NCBI RefSeq assembly: GCF_014645795.1
Contig: NZ_BMMK01000019.1
Span: 57,952 to 121,951, forward strand
Length of the DNA: 64,000 nt
Direction of reading: 5' to 3'
From: Longimycelium tulufanense
GTDB lineage: Bacteria > Actinomycetota > Actinomycetes > Mycobacteriales > Pseudonocardiaceae
The notes under the pieces are model-generated. The model made no database searches. It had not been told where the DNA came from and saw only the letters and a list, made by a program, of their open reading frames with translations. The stretch's first letter is position 1; each line of letters begins with the position of its first letter. Shown one piece after another: positions 16,480 through 25,123 of this stretch. The position numbers and the translations under genes were made by a program.

Positions 16480-16489
16480 TAAGTTTCCG
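16457..16489 (+). promoter_or_regulatory. Promoter/operator of murR-murQ
   Basis: TTGACC (16457-16462), 17 nt, TAAGTT as -10 (16480-16485), overlapped by GTTAGTAAGTTTCCG (16475-16489). The start codon follows within three bases of this block, so the transcript is nearly leaderless. The same block precedes nagZ. Confidence 0.6.
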
Positions 16490-16491
16490 AC

Positions 16492-17424
16492 GTGAGCACC
16501 CAGAGCGGTCACCCCGAAACCGCGGAAAGCAGTCCACTGGTCCGGATCCGGTCGCTGTTGCCCGGCCTCGCCCGGGCCGAGCAACGGGTCGCGAAGGTGG
16601 TGTTGAGCGACCCCGCCTCGGTCGCGCACCGCAGCATCACGGAGGTCGCCGAGGAGGCCGGCACCAGCGAGACCACCGTGACCCGGTTCTGCAAGGCAAT
16701 CGGCGTCGGTGGCTATCCGGAGCTGCGCATCGCCCTCGCCGCCGACACCGCCCGCAGCGCGGCTCGCGCCGACCGGGACCTGGGCAGTGACATCGAGCCA
16801 GGCGACGACCTGAACCGTGTGGTGGGGAAGGTGGCGTTCGCCGACGCCCGGGCGGTCGAGGAGACCGCCGGGCAGCTCGACGTCACCGTCCTGGACCGGG
16901 TCGTCCGCGTGGTCGCCGAGGCCCGACGGGTCGATGTCTACGGGGTCGGCGCCAGCGCGTTCGTCGCCCTCGACCTGCAGCAGAAGCTGCACCGGATCGG
17001 CCTGACCTGCTTCGCGTGGAACGACACGCACATCGCCCTCACCTCGGCCGCCGTGCTGCGTCCCGGTGACGTGGCCGTGGGCATCTCGCACACCGGCTCG
17101 ACCGCCGAGACGGTCGAGGCGTTGCGGGTGGCCCGGGAGCGCGGCGCGACCACGGTCGCGTTGACCAACTTCCCGCGCTCGCCGATCTCGGAGGTGGCCG
17201 ACCACGTGCTGACCACGGCGGCCCGGGAGACCACGTTCCGGTCCGGGGCGATGGCCAGCAGGATCGCCCAGCTCACCGTGATCGACTGCCTGTTCATCGG
17301 CGTGGCGCAGAAGCATCTCGACACCGCCCGGGCGGCGCTGGAGTCGACCTACAACGCGGTGAGCGGGCACCGGCTCGGTCCGCGTCCGGACGGCCGGCGA
17401 CGTCCCCGGGAGGCCGGCCAATGA
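16492..17424 (+). CDS. murR: MurR/RpiR-family regulator
   Basis: 310 aa from GTG 16492. The N-terminal HTH_6 domain (LARAEQRVAKVVLSDP, then HRSITEVAEEAGTSETTVTR) covers residues ~15-75. A SIS sugar-phosphate-binding domain follows from ~120 to 270 (VYGVGASAFVALDLQQKL and GISHTGSTAETVEALR). In E. coli MurR represses MurNAc use and is relieved by MurNAc 6-phosphate. The 4-nt overlap with murQ and the duplicated operator support that role here. Confidence 0.9.
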   Translation: MSTQSGHPETAESSPLVRIRSLLPGLARAEQRVAKVVLSDPASVAHRSITEVAEEAGTSETTVTRFCKAIGVGGYPELRIALAADTARSAARADRDLGSDIEPGDDLNRVVGKVAFADARAVEETAGQLDVTVLDRVVRVVAEARRVDVYGVGASAFVALDLQQKLHRIGLTCFAWNDTHIALTSAAVLRPGDVAVGISHTGSTAETVEALRVARERGATTVALTNFPRSPISEVADHVLTTAARETTFRSGAMASRIAQLTVIDCLFIGVAQKHLDTARAALESTYNAVSGHRLGPRPDGRRRPREAGQ

Positions 17425-18344
17425 TCCCAGCAGCTCGGCAACCGGTGGTGAACGTGGACTCGCCGACCGAGCAACGCAACCCGCGCACCCTGGACATCGA
17501 CCGGGTGTCCACGGTGGACGTACTGCGGTTGATCAACGACGAGGACCGCACCGTGCCGGACGCGGTCGCGGCGGCTCTTCCGGAGCTGGCCGCGGCCGTC
17601 GACATCGCGGTGGAGACGCTTCGCGGCGGCGGGCGGGTGCACTACGTGGGGGCCGGTACCTCCGGCCGCCTCGCCGTGTTGGACGCCGCCGAGCTGGTGC
17701 CGACGTACAACGTGCCGCCGGACTGGTTCGTGGCACACCACGCGGGAGGGTCGTCGGCACTGGTGCGTTCGATCGAGGACGTCGAGGACGACGACATGGC
17801 CGGCCGCGCCGTGATCGAACGGAGTGCGACCGGCAAGGACTTCGTCGTCGGCGTCGCGGCCTCCGGACGCACGCCGTACGTGGTGGGTGCGTTGGCCGAG
17901 GCGCGGCGGATCGGGGCCCGGACGGCGTTGCTCGCCGCGAACCCGTTCATCACGCCCCAGGTGGACGTGCGGGTGCTCCTGGACACCGGGCCGGAGGCCA
18001 TCGCGGGCTCGACGCGGATGAAGGCCGGGACGGCGCAGAAGATGGCGCTCACGGCGTTCTCGACCGCGGTGATGGTGCGGCTTGGTCGGACCTACTCCAA
18101 CCTGATGGTCAGTGTCGTGGCGACCAACGCGAAACTTCGCGGGCGCACGGTACGGATCCTGCAGGAGGCGACGGGGTTGGGCGACCGGGAGTGCGCGAAC
18201 GCGTTGGCCAGCTCGGACGGCGACGTCAAGACCGCGCTCGTCTGCCTGCTGTCCGGGGCGGACGTCACGCGTGCGAACACGGCGTTGGCCGCCGCTGACG
18301 GCCACGTGAGGGGAGCGTTGGCACAGCTCGGCGTTACCGAGTAG
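17421..18344 (+). CDS. murQ: N-acetylmuramic acid 6-phosphate etherase
   Basis: 307 aa, full length. The SIS-fold etherase cleaves the lactyl ether of MurNAc-6P to give GlcNAc-6P and D-lactate in the cytoplasm. Signature segments are present: GAGTSGRLAVLDAAELVPTY (residues ~76-95), the catalytic-Glu region ending in AAEL, GVAASGRTPYVVGAL, and the family signature GSTRMKAGTAQKMALT with LMVSVVATNAKLR. Its ATG overlaps the murR stop. No MurNAc transporter or kinase is adjacent, so MurNAc-6P must be supplied by genes elsewhere. Confidence 0.95.
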   Translation: MIPAARQPVVNVDSPTEQRNPRTLDIDRVSTVDVLRLINDEDRTVPDAVAAALPELAAAVDIAVETLRGGGRVHYVGAGTSGRLAVLDAAELVPTYNVPPDWFVAHHAGGSSALVRSIEDVEDDDMAGRAVIERSATGKDFVVGVAASGRTPYVVGALAEARRIGARTALLAANPFITPQVDVRVLLDTGPEAIAGSTRMKAGTAQKMALTAFSTAVMVRLGRTYSNLMVSVVATNAKLRGRTVRILQEATGLGDRECANALASSDGDVKTALVCLLSGADVTRANTALAAADGHVRGALAQLGVTE

Positions 18345-19132
18345 GGAGGATTGTCGTCAGGGCGGTATGAGCGCTGTCGTGCAGATCCACGAGCGCGCAC
18401 AGCAGCCCCGCACGACATAGTCGACGCACCGGCGGGACACAGGCATCTGGGTCACTGCAATGGAACCCGCTTGGTGCGACGGCGTCCACAGTCGGTTCCT
18501 GGAGCTGTTGGAGCCCCCTGGACCCGCCTGAGGGCGACCGGCAACATGTCGGTGTGGCGGTAGGGAGCGACACCGGCTGCGTAGTTGTGAGGACGACCAA
18601 GGCCCCGGAGCGGGTGTCGGTAGTTCTACAGCCCCCAAACACATGACACGCCGACCACCCCGGTGCCTTGCGGCTCGCCGTTCGTCCAGGAGCCCAGCGC
18701 CTTCATTGCGGATCCTGCTGGCGAACGACAGTGAGCCGGGATGTCTCGGGGTGACCCGGCGGTGGGTACGCGCCCGGGGTACGCAGATTGCGTACGCCGG
18801 AACATGTCCGGAGGGTGCTCACACGAGCCTGGACAGCTCCGGTCGCTGCCGGCGGAAACCTGGTGCAGCCATCGGAGCTGGCTCGGCGAACCTGTTGGGG
18901 GCGCTGGGCGCTCTCTCGCGACGGCAGTGTCCACGCGGCCCCACCCAGCTGGGAGTCGATTGAGATCCCGGCGCCCCGGAGAGCATTCAAATACCTCTAT
19001 TGGGTGAGTGATGGCGACTCCCCGAATGGGGGTTAGCATGACAATGCGCAAGTTCGGCGCGGTGTTCTTCGCTGCCGCGGAGAGCAATTCGACTGTTGTC
19101 AAATCCTTGACGCGCGAAGCAAGGTTGCGCGC
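18345..19132. other. Intergenic region without a supportable gene
   Basis: About 790 bp between murQ and the ArsR-type gene. Open frames are long on both strands, but their composition and start contexts look like chance. An ArsR promoter is expected close to 19090-19130, where the sequence turns AT-richer. Confidence 0.5.
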
Positions 19133-19450
19133 GTGGAACGGACCTTGCCGCAGCCGAAGCCAGAGGACCTCGACCTGGTGTCGGTGCTCAACGCGCTGGC
19201 CGACCCGGTGCGGCTGCGGCTGGTGGGGCGGATGGCCCATGGCGAGCCCTGTGGCTGCGGGCCGGCGGAGAACGGGGTGGACGTGAGCGCCTCGACCCTC
19301 TCCCACCACTGGCGGGTGCTGCGGGAAGCCGGGGTCACGCGCACGTTGGTCTCCGGCCGCCGCCGCTGGGTGGAGCTGCGGCGGGAGGACCTCGACGCGC
19401 GTTTCCCCGGCCTGATCGACGCGGTGGTCACGGCGGCGGGCCGCCGCTGA
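19133..19450 (+). CDS. ArsR-family transcriptional regulator
   Basis: 105 aa from a GTG. A winged-helix ArsR fold is evident: VLNALADPVRLRLVGRM (alpha-1/2), then SASTLSHHWRVLREAGVTRT (recognition helix), then the wing VSGRRRWVELRREDL. A CGCG sequence in HGEPCGCGPAENG could bind metal, but it is not in the classic ELCVCDL position, so sensing may be metal-independent. It converges on the DUF5988 gene; the target is unknown. Confidence 0.85.
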   Translation: MERTLPQPKPEDLDLVSVLNALADPVRLRLVGRMAHGEPCGCGPAENGVDVSASTLSHHWRVLREAGVTRTLVSGRRRWVELRREDLDARFPGLIDAVVTAAGRR

Positions 19451-19457
19451 CCGCGGC

Positions 19458-19664
19458 CTACTCGGCGACCTCGGTGCGCTCGAACCACTCGTACACCGGC
19501 AGTCGCCCCTCCGAGGTGTCCTCGTGCCGGGGGGTCACCTTGAAGTGCTCGTAGCCCCCCTTGAACTGAATCTTCAGCTCGACACCGGGCGGGGTGATCG
19601 GCACGATCCGCTCCGGCAGGTCCTCCGGACCGCCTTCCAGGACCGCCTTGACCGCGTTGCTCAT
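19458..19664 (-). CDS. DUF5988-family small protein
   Basis: 68 aa. The sequence matches small actinobacterial DUF5988 proteins: VKAVLEGGPEDLPER at the N-terminus, the KIQFKGGYEHFK core, and VYEWFERTEVAE at the end. It is probably soluble. The function is unknown; members often lie near secondary-metabolism or regulatory genes. It converges on the ArsR gene with only 7 bp between stops. Confidence 0.75.
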   Translation of the reverse strand: MSNAVKAVLEGGPEDLPERIVPITPPGVELKIQFKGGYEHFKVTPRHEDTSEGRLPVYEWFERTEVAE

Positions 19665-19720
19665 GGCATGAACAGTCCCGCCCCGGCAGGGTGATCAGCA
19701 ATTACCCGGTGCGGTGACCG

Positions 19721-20521
19721 TCACACCCGGACGGAGTCAGCGATGGACCGCGCCTCCCGGGCCCCGGTCTCCATCGCCTTCCCGCAGTACCGCAACCACC
19801 CGGCCACGCCCTCGGGGTCGCCGGCGGCGAACCCGGCCGCGGCCGACCGGTACTCGTCCGGGCGACGCAGGTACTCCACCTCGGGGACGGCGAGGCCCTT
19901 CGGGTCCAGCCCGGAGGAGATGGCGGCGAGCCGGGCCGCGGCCCGGGCCACCACGCCGTCGGCGGTGCCGAAGGGGGTGAGGGACAGCAACTCCCCGTGC
20001 ACGACGGCGGCCACCACGAGCCCCGGTGCGCTGGTCCCACCGGCCACCACCTGGGCGAGCAGGTTCAGCCGGGCGGCGATCTCCTCGCCCGGCCGGGGCC
20101 GGCCCAGCTCGTCGGCGTGGCCGGCGGGCACCAGGTCGGCGGCGGCCAGGACGTGCATGCGCGCCAGCGCCTGCAGCGGCGCACGCTCCCAGGTGGTGAG
20201 CAGGTGCCCGATGGACTCGGCCACCCGCAGCGCGCCGGCCAGCACGGGGTCGGTCACCTCCCCGCCGGGCGGGATGTCCACGGCACCGCCGTCGAGGGCG
20301 GCCGACGCGCGGGCCGCGCGCACCGACGCCTCGGCGGCGGTGGTCGGCCATCCGCGCCGGTTGGTGGGGTGCTTGTGGACCTCGGCCACGGCATCCCGGG
20401 CGGCCGCGACGGCCTCGCGTACTCCGGGTAGGTCGAGCAGGGGCGCCAGCGGATCTCCAGCCACCGCGTTCACGCCGGCGCACAGTACCGGTTGCGCCAT
20501 GGCCCACGGCGATCGGTCCAC
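19721..20521 (-). CDS. Fic-like protein lacking the catalytic motif
   Basis: About 266 aa from GTG 20521 (VDRSPWAMAQPVL); the frame is open further upstream, but that part reads as non-coding. The protein is Ala-rich and helical. A TPFGTADGVVARAAARL segment occupies the place of the Fic motif HPFxxGNGRxxR, with the histidine and both glycine/asparagine landmarks altered. AMP transfer is therefore unlikely if it is a Fic fold. Related actinobacterial proteins are usually found directly upstream of and divergent from acs, as here. The role is unknown, possibly structural or regulatory. Confidence 0.65.
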   Translation of the reverse strand: MDRSPWAMAQPVLCAGVNAVAGDPLAPLLDLPGVREAVAAARDAVAEVHKHPTNRRGWPTTAAEASVRAARASAALDGGAVDIPPGGEVTDPVLAGALRVAESIGHLLTTWERAPLQALARMHVLAAADLVPAGHADELGRPRPGEEIAARLNLLAQVVAGGTSAPGLVVAAVVHGELLSLTPFGTADGVVARAAARLAAISSGLDPKGLAVPEVEYLRRPDEYRSAAAGFAAGDPEGVAGWLRYCGKAMETGAREARSIADSVRV

Positions 20522-20769
20522 CACCGCGGTTCGCCCGAATGCCGCCTGGTTCGGTGGTTGTGGGTGGGCTTCTGTGGCGCCGGGTGGCCGGAGGCGGGTG
20601 GCAAGGCGACGGTCGAGCGGAACAACTTCACCCGTTAGGAGGAAGACCCGGGCAAAACGCCCAAAATTGGTCTGAACCTTTTGCGGAATCCCCTGTTGGA
20701 GCAGGTCGCGGCGCACTAGTTTGGGCCAGGTCACACCCGTGGAGACGAAAGGCAGGGAGGTCTGCCGCG

Positions 20770-22758
20770 ATGACCCCAGGCAGCGGTGCGTCGGGAGAGG
20801 GCGCGACCTTGGACAACCTCCTGGTGGAGGAGCGCGCGTTCGCCCCCACCGAGGAGTTCGCCGCGCAGGCCAACGCCACCGCGGCGCTCTATGCGGAGGC
20901 GGCCGCCGACCGGGAGGCGTTCTGGGCGAAGCAGGCCGAGCGGCTGCACTGGGAGACCCGGTGGAGCCAGGTCCTGGACTGGACGAAGGCGCCGTTCGCC
21001 CGCTGGTTCGTCGACGGGCGGCTGAACGTGGCCTACAACTGCGTCGACCGGCACGTGGAGAGCGGGCACGGGGACCAGGTCGCGATCCACTGGGAGGGCG
21101 AGCCGGGCGACACTCGCACCATCACCTACGCCGACCTCAAGCGGGAGGTCAGCAAGGCGGCCAACGCCCTGGCCGCACTCGGGCTGCGCGCCGGCGACCG
21201 GGTCGCCATCTACATGCCGATGGTGCCCGAGGCGATCGTTTCGATGCTCGCCTGCGCCCGGCTCGGACTGACCCACAGCGTGGTCTTCGGCGGTTTCTCG
21301 TCGGAGGCGTTGCGCTCGCGGATCGAGGACGCCGCGGCACGGCTCGTCATCACCACGGACGGCCAGTACCGGCGCGGCAAGGCCGTGGCGCTGAAGACCG
21401 CGGTGGACGAGGCGGTGCGGCACACGCCGAGCATCGAGCACGTGCTCGTGGTGCGGCGGACCGGCACGGACGTCGACTGGAGCGACGGGCGTGACCTGTG
21501 GTGGCACGACCTGGTCGACGAGCAGTCCGAGGAGCACACGCCGGAGGCGTTCGACAGCGAGCACCCGCTGTTCATCCTCTACACCTCGGGAACGACCGGA
21601 AAGCCGAAGGGGATCCTGCACACCTCGGGCGGCTACCTCACGCAGGCCGCCTACACGCACTACAACGTCTTCGACCTCAAGCCGGACAGCGACGTCTACT
21701 GGTGCACCGCCGACATCGGCTGGGTCACCGGCCACTCCTACATCGTCTACGGACCGTTGGCGAACAGGGCGACGCAGGTGGTGTACGAGGGCACGCCGAA
21801 CACGCCGCACGAGGGCCGGCACTGGGAGATCGTGCAGAAGTACAAGGTCTCCATCTACTACACCGCGCCCACCCTGATCCGCACTTTCATGAAGTGGGGC
21901 ACTGACATTCCGGCGAAGTACGACCTGTCTTCGTTGCGGGTGCTGGGAAGCGTCGGTGAGCCGATCAACCCCGAGGCGTGGATGTGGTACCGCGAGCACA
22001 TCGGCGCGAACCAGTGCCCGATCGTCGACACGTGGTGGCAGACCGAGACCGGCGCGATCATGATCTCGCCGCTGCCCGGTGTCACCGCGACGAAGCCGGG
22101 GTCGGCCATGGCGCCGCTGCCGGGCATCGGCGCGAAGGTGGTCGACGACAGCGGCGCCGACGTGGGCAAGGGTGGCGGCGGCTACCTGGTGCTCGACCAG
22201 CCGTGGCCGTCGATGTTGCGCGGTATCTGGGGAGACGAGCAGCGCTACCGCGACACCTACTGGTCGCGGTTCGGCGAGCAGGGCTACTACTTCGCCGGTG
22301 ACGGCGCGAAGTACGACGCGGACGGCGCGATCTGGTTGCTCGGCCGGGTGGACGACGTGATGAACGTGTCCGGACACCGGATCTCGACGACCGAGGTGGA
22401 GTCGGCGTTGGTGTCCCACCCGTCCGTCGCGGAGGCGGCCGTGGTCGGTGCGAGCGATCCCACGACGGGGCAGGGGATCGTGGCGTTCGTGATCCTGCGC
22501 GGTGATGCCGGTGGGGGCGACAGCGTGGCGAAGGACCTGCGGGACCACGTGGCGCGGGAGATCGGGCCGATCGCCAAGCCACGCCAGATCATGGTGGTAC
22601 CGGAACTGCCGAAGACACGGTCCGGCAAGATCATGCGCCGGCTGCTGCGCGATGTCGCGGAGAACCGGTCGCTGGGTGACGTGACAACGCTGCAGGACTC
22701 CTCGGTGATGGAGCTGATCAGCTCGGGTCTGCAGAAGGGAACATCCAACGAGGACTGA
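20770..22758 (+). CDS. acs: Acetyl-CoA synthetase
   Basis: 662 aa from ATG 20770. AMP-forming acetate-CoA ligase: the P-loop-like motif LYTSGTTGKPKG (A3), the acetate pocket around WWQTETGAIMISPLPG (A5), YFAGDGAKYDADG (A7) and the C-terminal lysine motif KTRSGKIMRRLLR, whose Lys is acetylated in Salmonella Acs. It makes acetyl-CoA from acetate, ATP and CoA in the cytoplasm. Homologue of Rv3667. A 9-bp-stem terminator follows. Confidence 0.96.
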   Translation: MTPGSGASGEGATLDNLLVEERAFAPTEEFAAQANATAALYAEAAADREAFWAKQAERLHWETRWSQVLDWTKAPFARWFVDGRLNVAYNCVDRHVESGHGDQVAIHWEGEPGDTRTITYADLKREVSKAANALAALGLRAGDRVAIYMPMVPEAIVSMLACARLGLTHSVVFGGFSSEALRSRIEDAAARLVITTDGQYRRGKAVALKTAVDEAVRHTPSIEHVLVVRRTGTDVDWSDGRDLWWHDLVDEQSEEHTPEAFDSEHPLFILYTSGTTGKPKGILHTSGGYLTQAAYTHYNVFDLKPDSDVYWCTADIGWVTGHSYIVYGPLANRATQVVYEGTPNTPHEGRHWEIVQKYKVSIYYTAPTLIRTFMKWGTDIPAKYDLSSLRVLGSVGEPINPEAWMWYREHIGANQCPIVDTWWQTETGAIMISPLPGVTATKPGSAMAPLPGIGAKVVDDSGADVGKGGGGYLVLDQPWPSMLRGIWGDEQRYRDTYWSRFGEQGYYFAGDGAKYDADGAIWLLGRVDDVMNVSGHRISTTEVESALVSHPSVAEAAVVGASDPTTGQGIVAFVILRGDAGGGDSVAKDLRDHVAREIGPIAKPRQIMVVPELPKTRSGKIMRRLLRDVAENRSLGDVTTLQDSSVMELISSGLQKGTSNED

Positions 22759-22775
22759 GCACGCCAGCTGACGAG

Positions 22776-22807
22776 GGCGCGGTGGCGCAAGAGATCGGCA
22801 CCGCGCC
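22776..22807 (+). terminator. Terminator downstream of acs
   Basis: GGCGCGGTG (22776-22784) pairs with CACCGCGCC (22799-22807), 17 bp after the acs stop and before a convergent gene. Confidence 0.6.
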
Positions 22808-22864
22808 TTCGGCCTGTTCGTGTGCGGTCCAGGATCTTGGGCACCGGCCGGAAGTCGGGTTCGG

Positions 22865-23743
22865 CTAGCCGGGAAGTTGCACCTGGAGTTCGGTGAGCCA
22901 GGCCGCGAGGGAGCGGGGTGCGATGCCCAGGGGCCGCGTGGGACCCGTGGCCGCCGGGAAGGTGAGGCCGGGATAGAGCGCCAGGGACTCGTAGAGGGCG
23001 CCAGTCCCGGCGGCCGCGGCCGGACCGAGCAATGGTGCGATTGACGCGGCGAACTCGGCCGGCTCGATGTAGCGATAGGTGACCGGGCGGCCGAAGTGGT
23101 TCGCGAACGCCGCGGCGAGGTCGTTCCCGGTGAGGCCGGGCACCTGCCCGATGTTGAGGCTTTCCGGTGCAGGCTCACCGGTGAGCACGGCGGTGGCAAC
23201 GTCAGCGACGTCGAGATGGCTGCTCCACGCCACGGAACGTTCGACAGGAAGCGGATAGGGGAGGACCCCTTCGGTAGCGATGCACTGCAACACCGGGGGC
23301 AGCAGGAGGTTCTCCAGGAACAGTCGGGGTGCGAGCACGGTGACGGTGAGCCCGGCCGCACGAAGATCCGCAGTCAGTTCGCGCAATGCGGCGATCTTCT
23401 CGACACCGAACGGGGAGGCTGGGTCGTTGAGCATTCCTCCGCTCGTGGACACCACGATCCTGGCTGGCCGCGTGGCACGAGCGGCGGCACCGATCGCGTG
23501 GGTCCACCGTGTCCGCGCATCCGGATCGCCGGTGATGGGTAGGTGGACGAAGACGCCCTGGACACCGCGGTAGGCCGCGGTGAGCGCCTCGACATCGCCG
23601 AGATCCGCCTGAACCGGCTGCACGCCGTCCCGTGGTTCGGCGCCGCCGCGGCCGAGTGCGCGGACCTGCTGGCCGCGGGCGAGCAACGCTCGGACGACGG
23701 GGGCGCCCTGGGCGCCGCTAGCTCCGTGTACGAGGAAGGTCAT
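22865..23743 (-). CDS. NmrA-like NAD(P)-binding protein
   Basis: 292 aa from ATG 23743. A Rossmann glycine motif GASGAQG sits at the extreme N-terminus (MTFLVHGASGAQGAPVVRAL). GVFVHLPITGDPDARTRW and VVSTSGGM follow, typical of NmrA/atypical short-chain dehydrogenases that bind NAD(P) and often lack a full catalytic triad. It is divergent from an HxlR regulator across a palindrome. This arrangement usually means redox- or electrophile-responsive control, so a quinone- or aldehyde-linked role is plausible but unproven. Confidence 0.85.
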   Translation of the reverse strand: MTFLVHGASGAQGAPVVRALLARGQQVRALGRGGAEPRDGVQPVQADLGDVEALTAAYRGVQGVFVHLPITGDPDARTRWTHAIGAAARATRPARIVVSTSGGMLNDPASPFGVEKIAALRELTADLRAAGLTVTVLAPRLFLENLLLPPVLQCIATEGVLPYPLPVERSVAWSSHLDVADVATAVLTGEPAPESLNIGQVPGLTGNDLAAAFANHFGRPVTYRYIEPAEFAASIAPLLGPAAAAGTGALYESLALYPGLTFPAATGPTRPLGIAPRSLAAWLTELQVQLPG

Positions 23744-23753
23744 GGTGCTATAG

Positions 23754-23766
23754 TTCCCAAAGGGAA
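23754..23766. promoter_or_regulatory. Palindromic operator between NmrA and HxlR genes
   Basis: TTCCC-AAA-GGGAA is a perfect inverted repeat in the 55-bp divergent spacer, close to both start codons. It is the likely binding site of the HxlR protein. Confidence 0.6.
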
Positions 23767-23798
23767 TCAGTTTCCTCAAGTGAACTGTCGGAGGGGCC

Positions 23799-24140
23799 AT
23801 GAGTGAAGACCGTCACGTTCTGCCGGAATGCCACGTCGCGCGGTTCCTGGCCGTGCTCGAGGGCCCGTGGGCGACGTTGATCGTCCGCGAACTGCTGTCC
23901 GGGCCGAAGCGCTTCACCGAACTGCGCGCCGGGCTGCCGGGGATCAGCCCCAAGACGCTGTCCGCGCGGCTGAAGCGACTCGAAGAGACCAGGCTGGTGA
24001 CGCGCACCTCCTATCCCGAGGTGCCACCGCGAGTCGAGTACGAGCTGACGCCGGCAGGTGCGCGCCTGGAACGGGTACTCGCGGCGATGGCGGAGTGGGC
24101 CGAGCGCGACCTACCACGCGAAATCCCCGTTCCTGCCTGA
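23799..24140 (+). CDS. HxlR-family transcriptional regulator
   Basis: 113 aa. The single winged-helix domain has the family signature GPWATLIVRELLSGPKRFTEL and GISPKTLSARLKRLEETRLV. A single cysteine near the N-terminus (PECHVARFL) could allow thiol sensing, as in HypR/QorR-type members. It is transcribed divergently from the NmrA-like gene. Confidence 0.9.
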   Translation: MSEDRHVLPECHVARFLAVLEGPWATLIVRELLSGPKRFTELRAGLPGISPKTLSARLKRLEETRLVTRTSYPEVPPRVEYELTPAGARLERVLAAMAEWAERDLPREIPVPA

Positions 24141-24270
24141 CGGATGTGGCGGCCCAGTACCCGGGCTACGCATTGGACCGTCCAATAAGGACAAGTCGCG
24201 ACGGGGCTCCACATTGACTGGTTTGCCCGCGTAGCCTGCGGAAGGAGGAAAGGAAGCGTAAGGTCCTGTC

Positions 24271-24474
24271 ATGGGACAGCGCGAGCGCCAGCCAGGGGGG
24301 CATCAGGTGGGCACCACTCCACGGACTGTGTGCCACCGGTGCGGTGGCGAGGGCCAGATGCTGATCCAGCGCCACGCCGTGATCGGTGGGGTGGGGCGCA
24401 CCGCCACGGTCTTCCAGGACTGCCCGGACTGCGACAACACGGGCAAACTCAAAGGGCTGGTTCCGCCACTCTGA
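24271..24474 (+). CDS. Small DnaJ-type zinc-finger-like protein
   Basis: 67 aa. Two cysteine knuckles, CHRCGGEG and CPDCDNTG, resemble one half of the DnaJ CxxCxGxG zinc repeats, spaced by ~28 residues. AGGAGGAAAGGAAG upstream is purine-rich, but the spacing to the ATG is long (about 18 nt), so GTG 24307 within the frame is an alternative start. Short proteins of this type are common in actinobacteria; RNA or protein binding is inferred from the fold only. Confidence 0.65.
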   Translation: MGQRERQPGGHQVGTTPRTVCHRCGGEGQMLIQRHAVIGGVGRTATVFQDCPDCDNTGKLKGLVPPL

Positions 24475-24742
24475 CGGAAAGGCCGCGGAAATCGCCGGCT
24501 GGCGGAATCGAGCCGCAAGTAGGCGGCCGACGGTGACACGGGCCGAGGACAGCACGATCGACTGGTCGTCAGGTTCGTTCGGGTATTCCACACGGTCGCT
24601 CACGGTCCTGCCCGCCGGCCGATAGTCCGTTCCGGTTGGGTATCGAATCTCCTGGGAACCGAACACCGTTGGTGACCCTCTGTTATACCGTCAGTCGCGA
24701 GCGACTCTCACGTCTTGGTCCTGACAGGGGGAGACAACACGG

Positions 24743-25123
24743 ATGCCAGCAGTGATGCGCGACGGCGGCGGCTACCCGCCACCCGCTCCCACCAGCTCCA
24801 CGGTCCGGGTCAACAAGGAGAACGTCCTCCAGGCGGCGGCAGCCTTCCAGGCTGAAGCCGACCGGATGCTGAAGCAGATCGACCTTCGCCGATCAGAGAT
24901 GCGGTTCGAGCCCGCGCTCGGTGACCCCGCCAGCACGGACGTCGCCCAAGTGCTGAAACTCAAGCTGGCGAACGGCGACGAGTCCTACATCGAGCGCGCG
25001 CTTCAGTACGTCGATGAGTTGCAGAGCACCGCGCAGCAACTCACGGAGGCAGCCAAGAGCTACGGCTACACCGACGAGGACATCGCGAGCGCCCTCTCAG
25101 CCCAGGGAGACCCGCGTGCGTAG
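24743..25123 (+). CDS. PE/WXG100-like ESX-type small protein
   Basis: 126 aa. A short Pro-rich head is followed by two predicted helices (ENVLQAAAAFQAEADRMLKQI and YIERALQYVDELQSTAQQLT), as expected of a helical-hairpin ESX substrate or partner, with YGYTDEDIASAL near the end. It starts a four-gene run with a DUF3558 lipoprotein, a PPE-like protein and EspG, so it is probably the small partner of the PPE-like protein. No strict WxG or YxxxD/E export signal is visible, so secretion is inferred from context. Confidence 0.7.
   Translation: MPAVMRDGGGYPPPAPTSSTVRVNKENVLQAAAAFQAEADRMLKQIDLRRSEMRFEPALGDPASTDVAQVLKLKLANGDESYIERALQYVDELQSTAQQLTEAAKSYGYTDEDIASALSAQGDPRA

Noticed and set aside
18626..19309. 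227-aa minus-strand frame before the ArsR gene
   Set aside because: Overlaps the ArsR gene, random-looking composition, no domain or ribosome site.
20731..23361. 876-aa open frame on the minus strand opposite acs
   Set aside because: Antisense shadow of the certain acs gene; Arg/His-rich composition of GC-rich reverse frames, with no domain.
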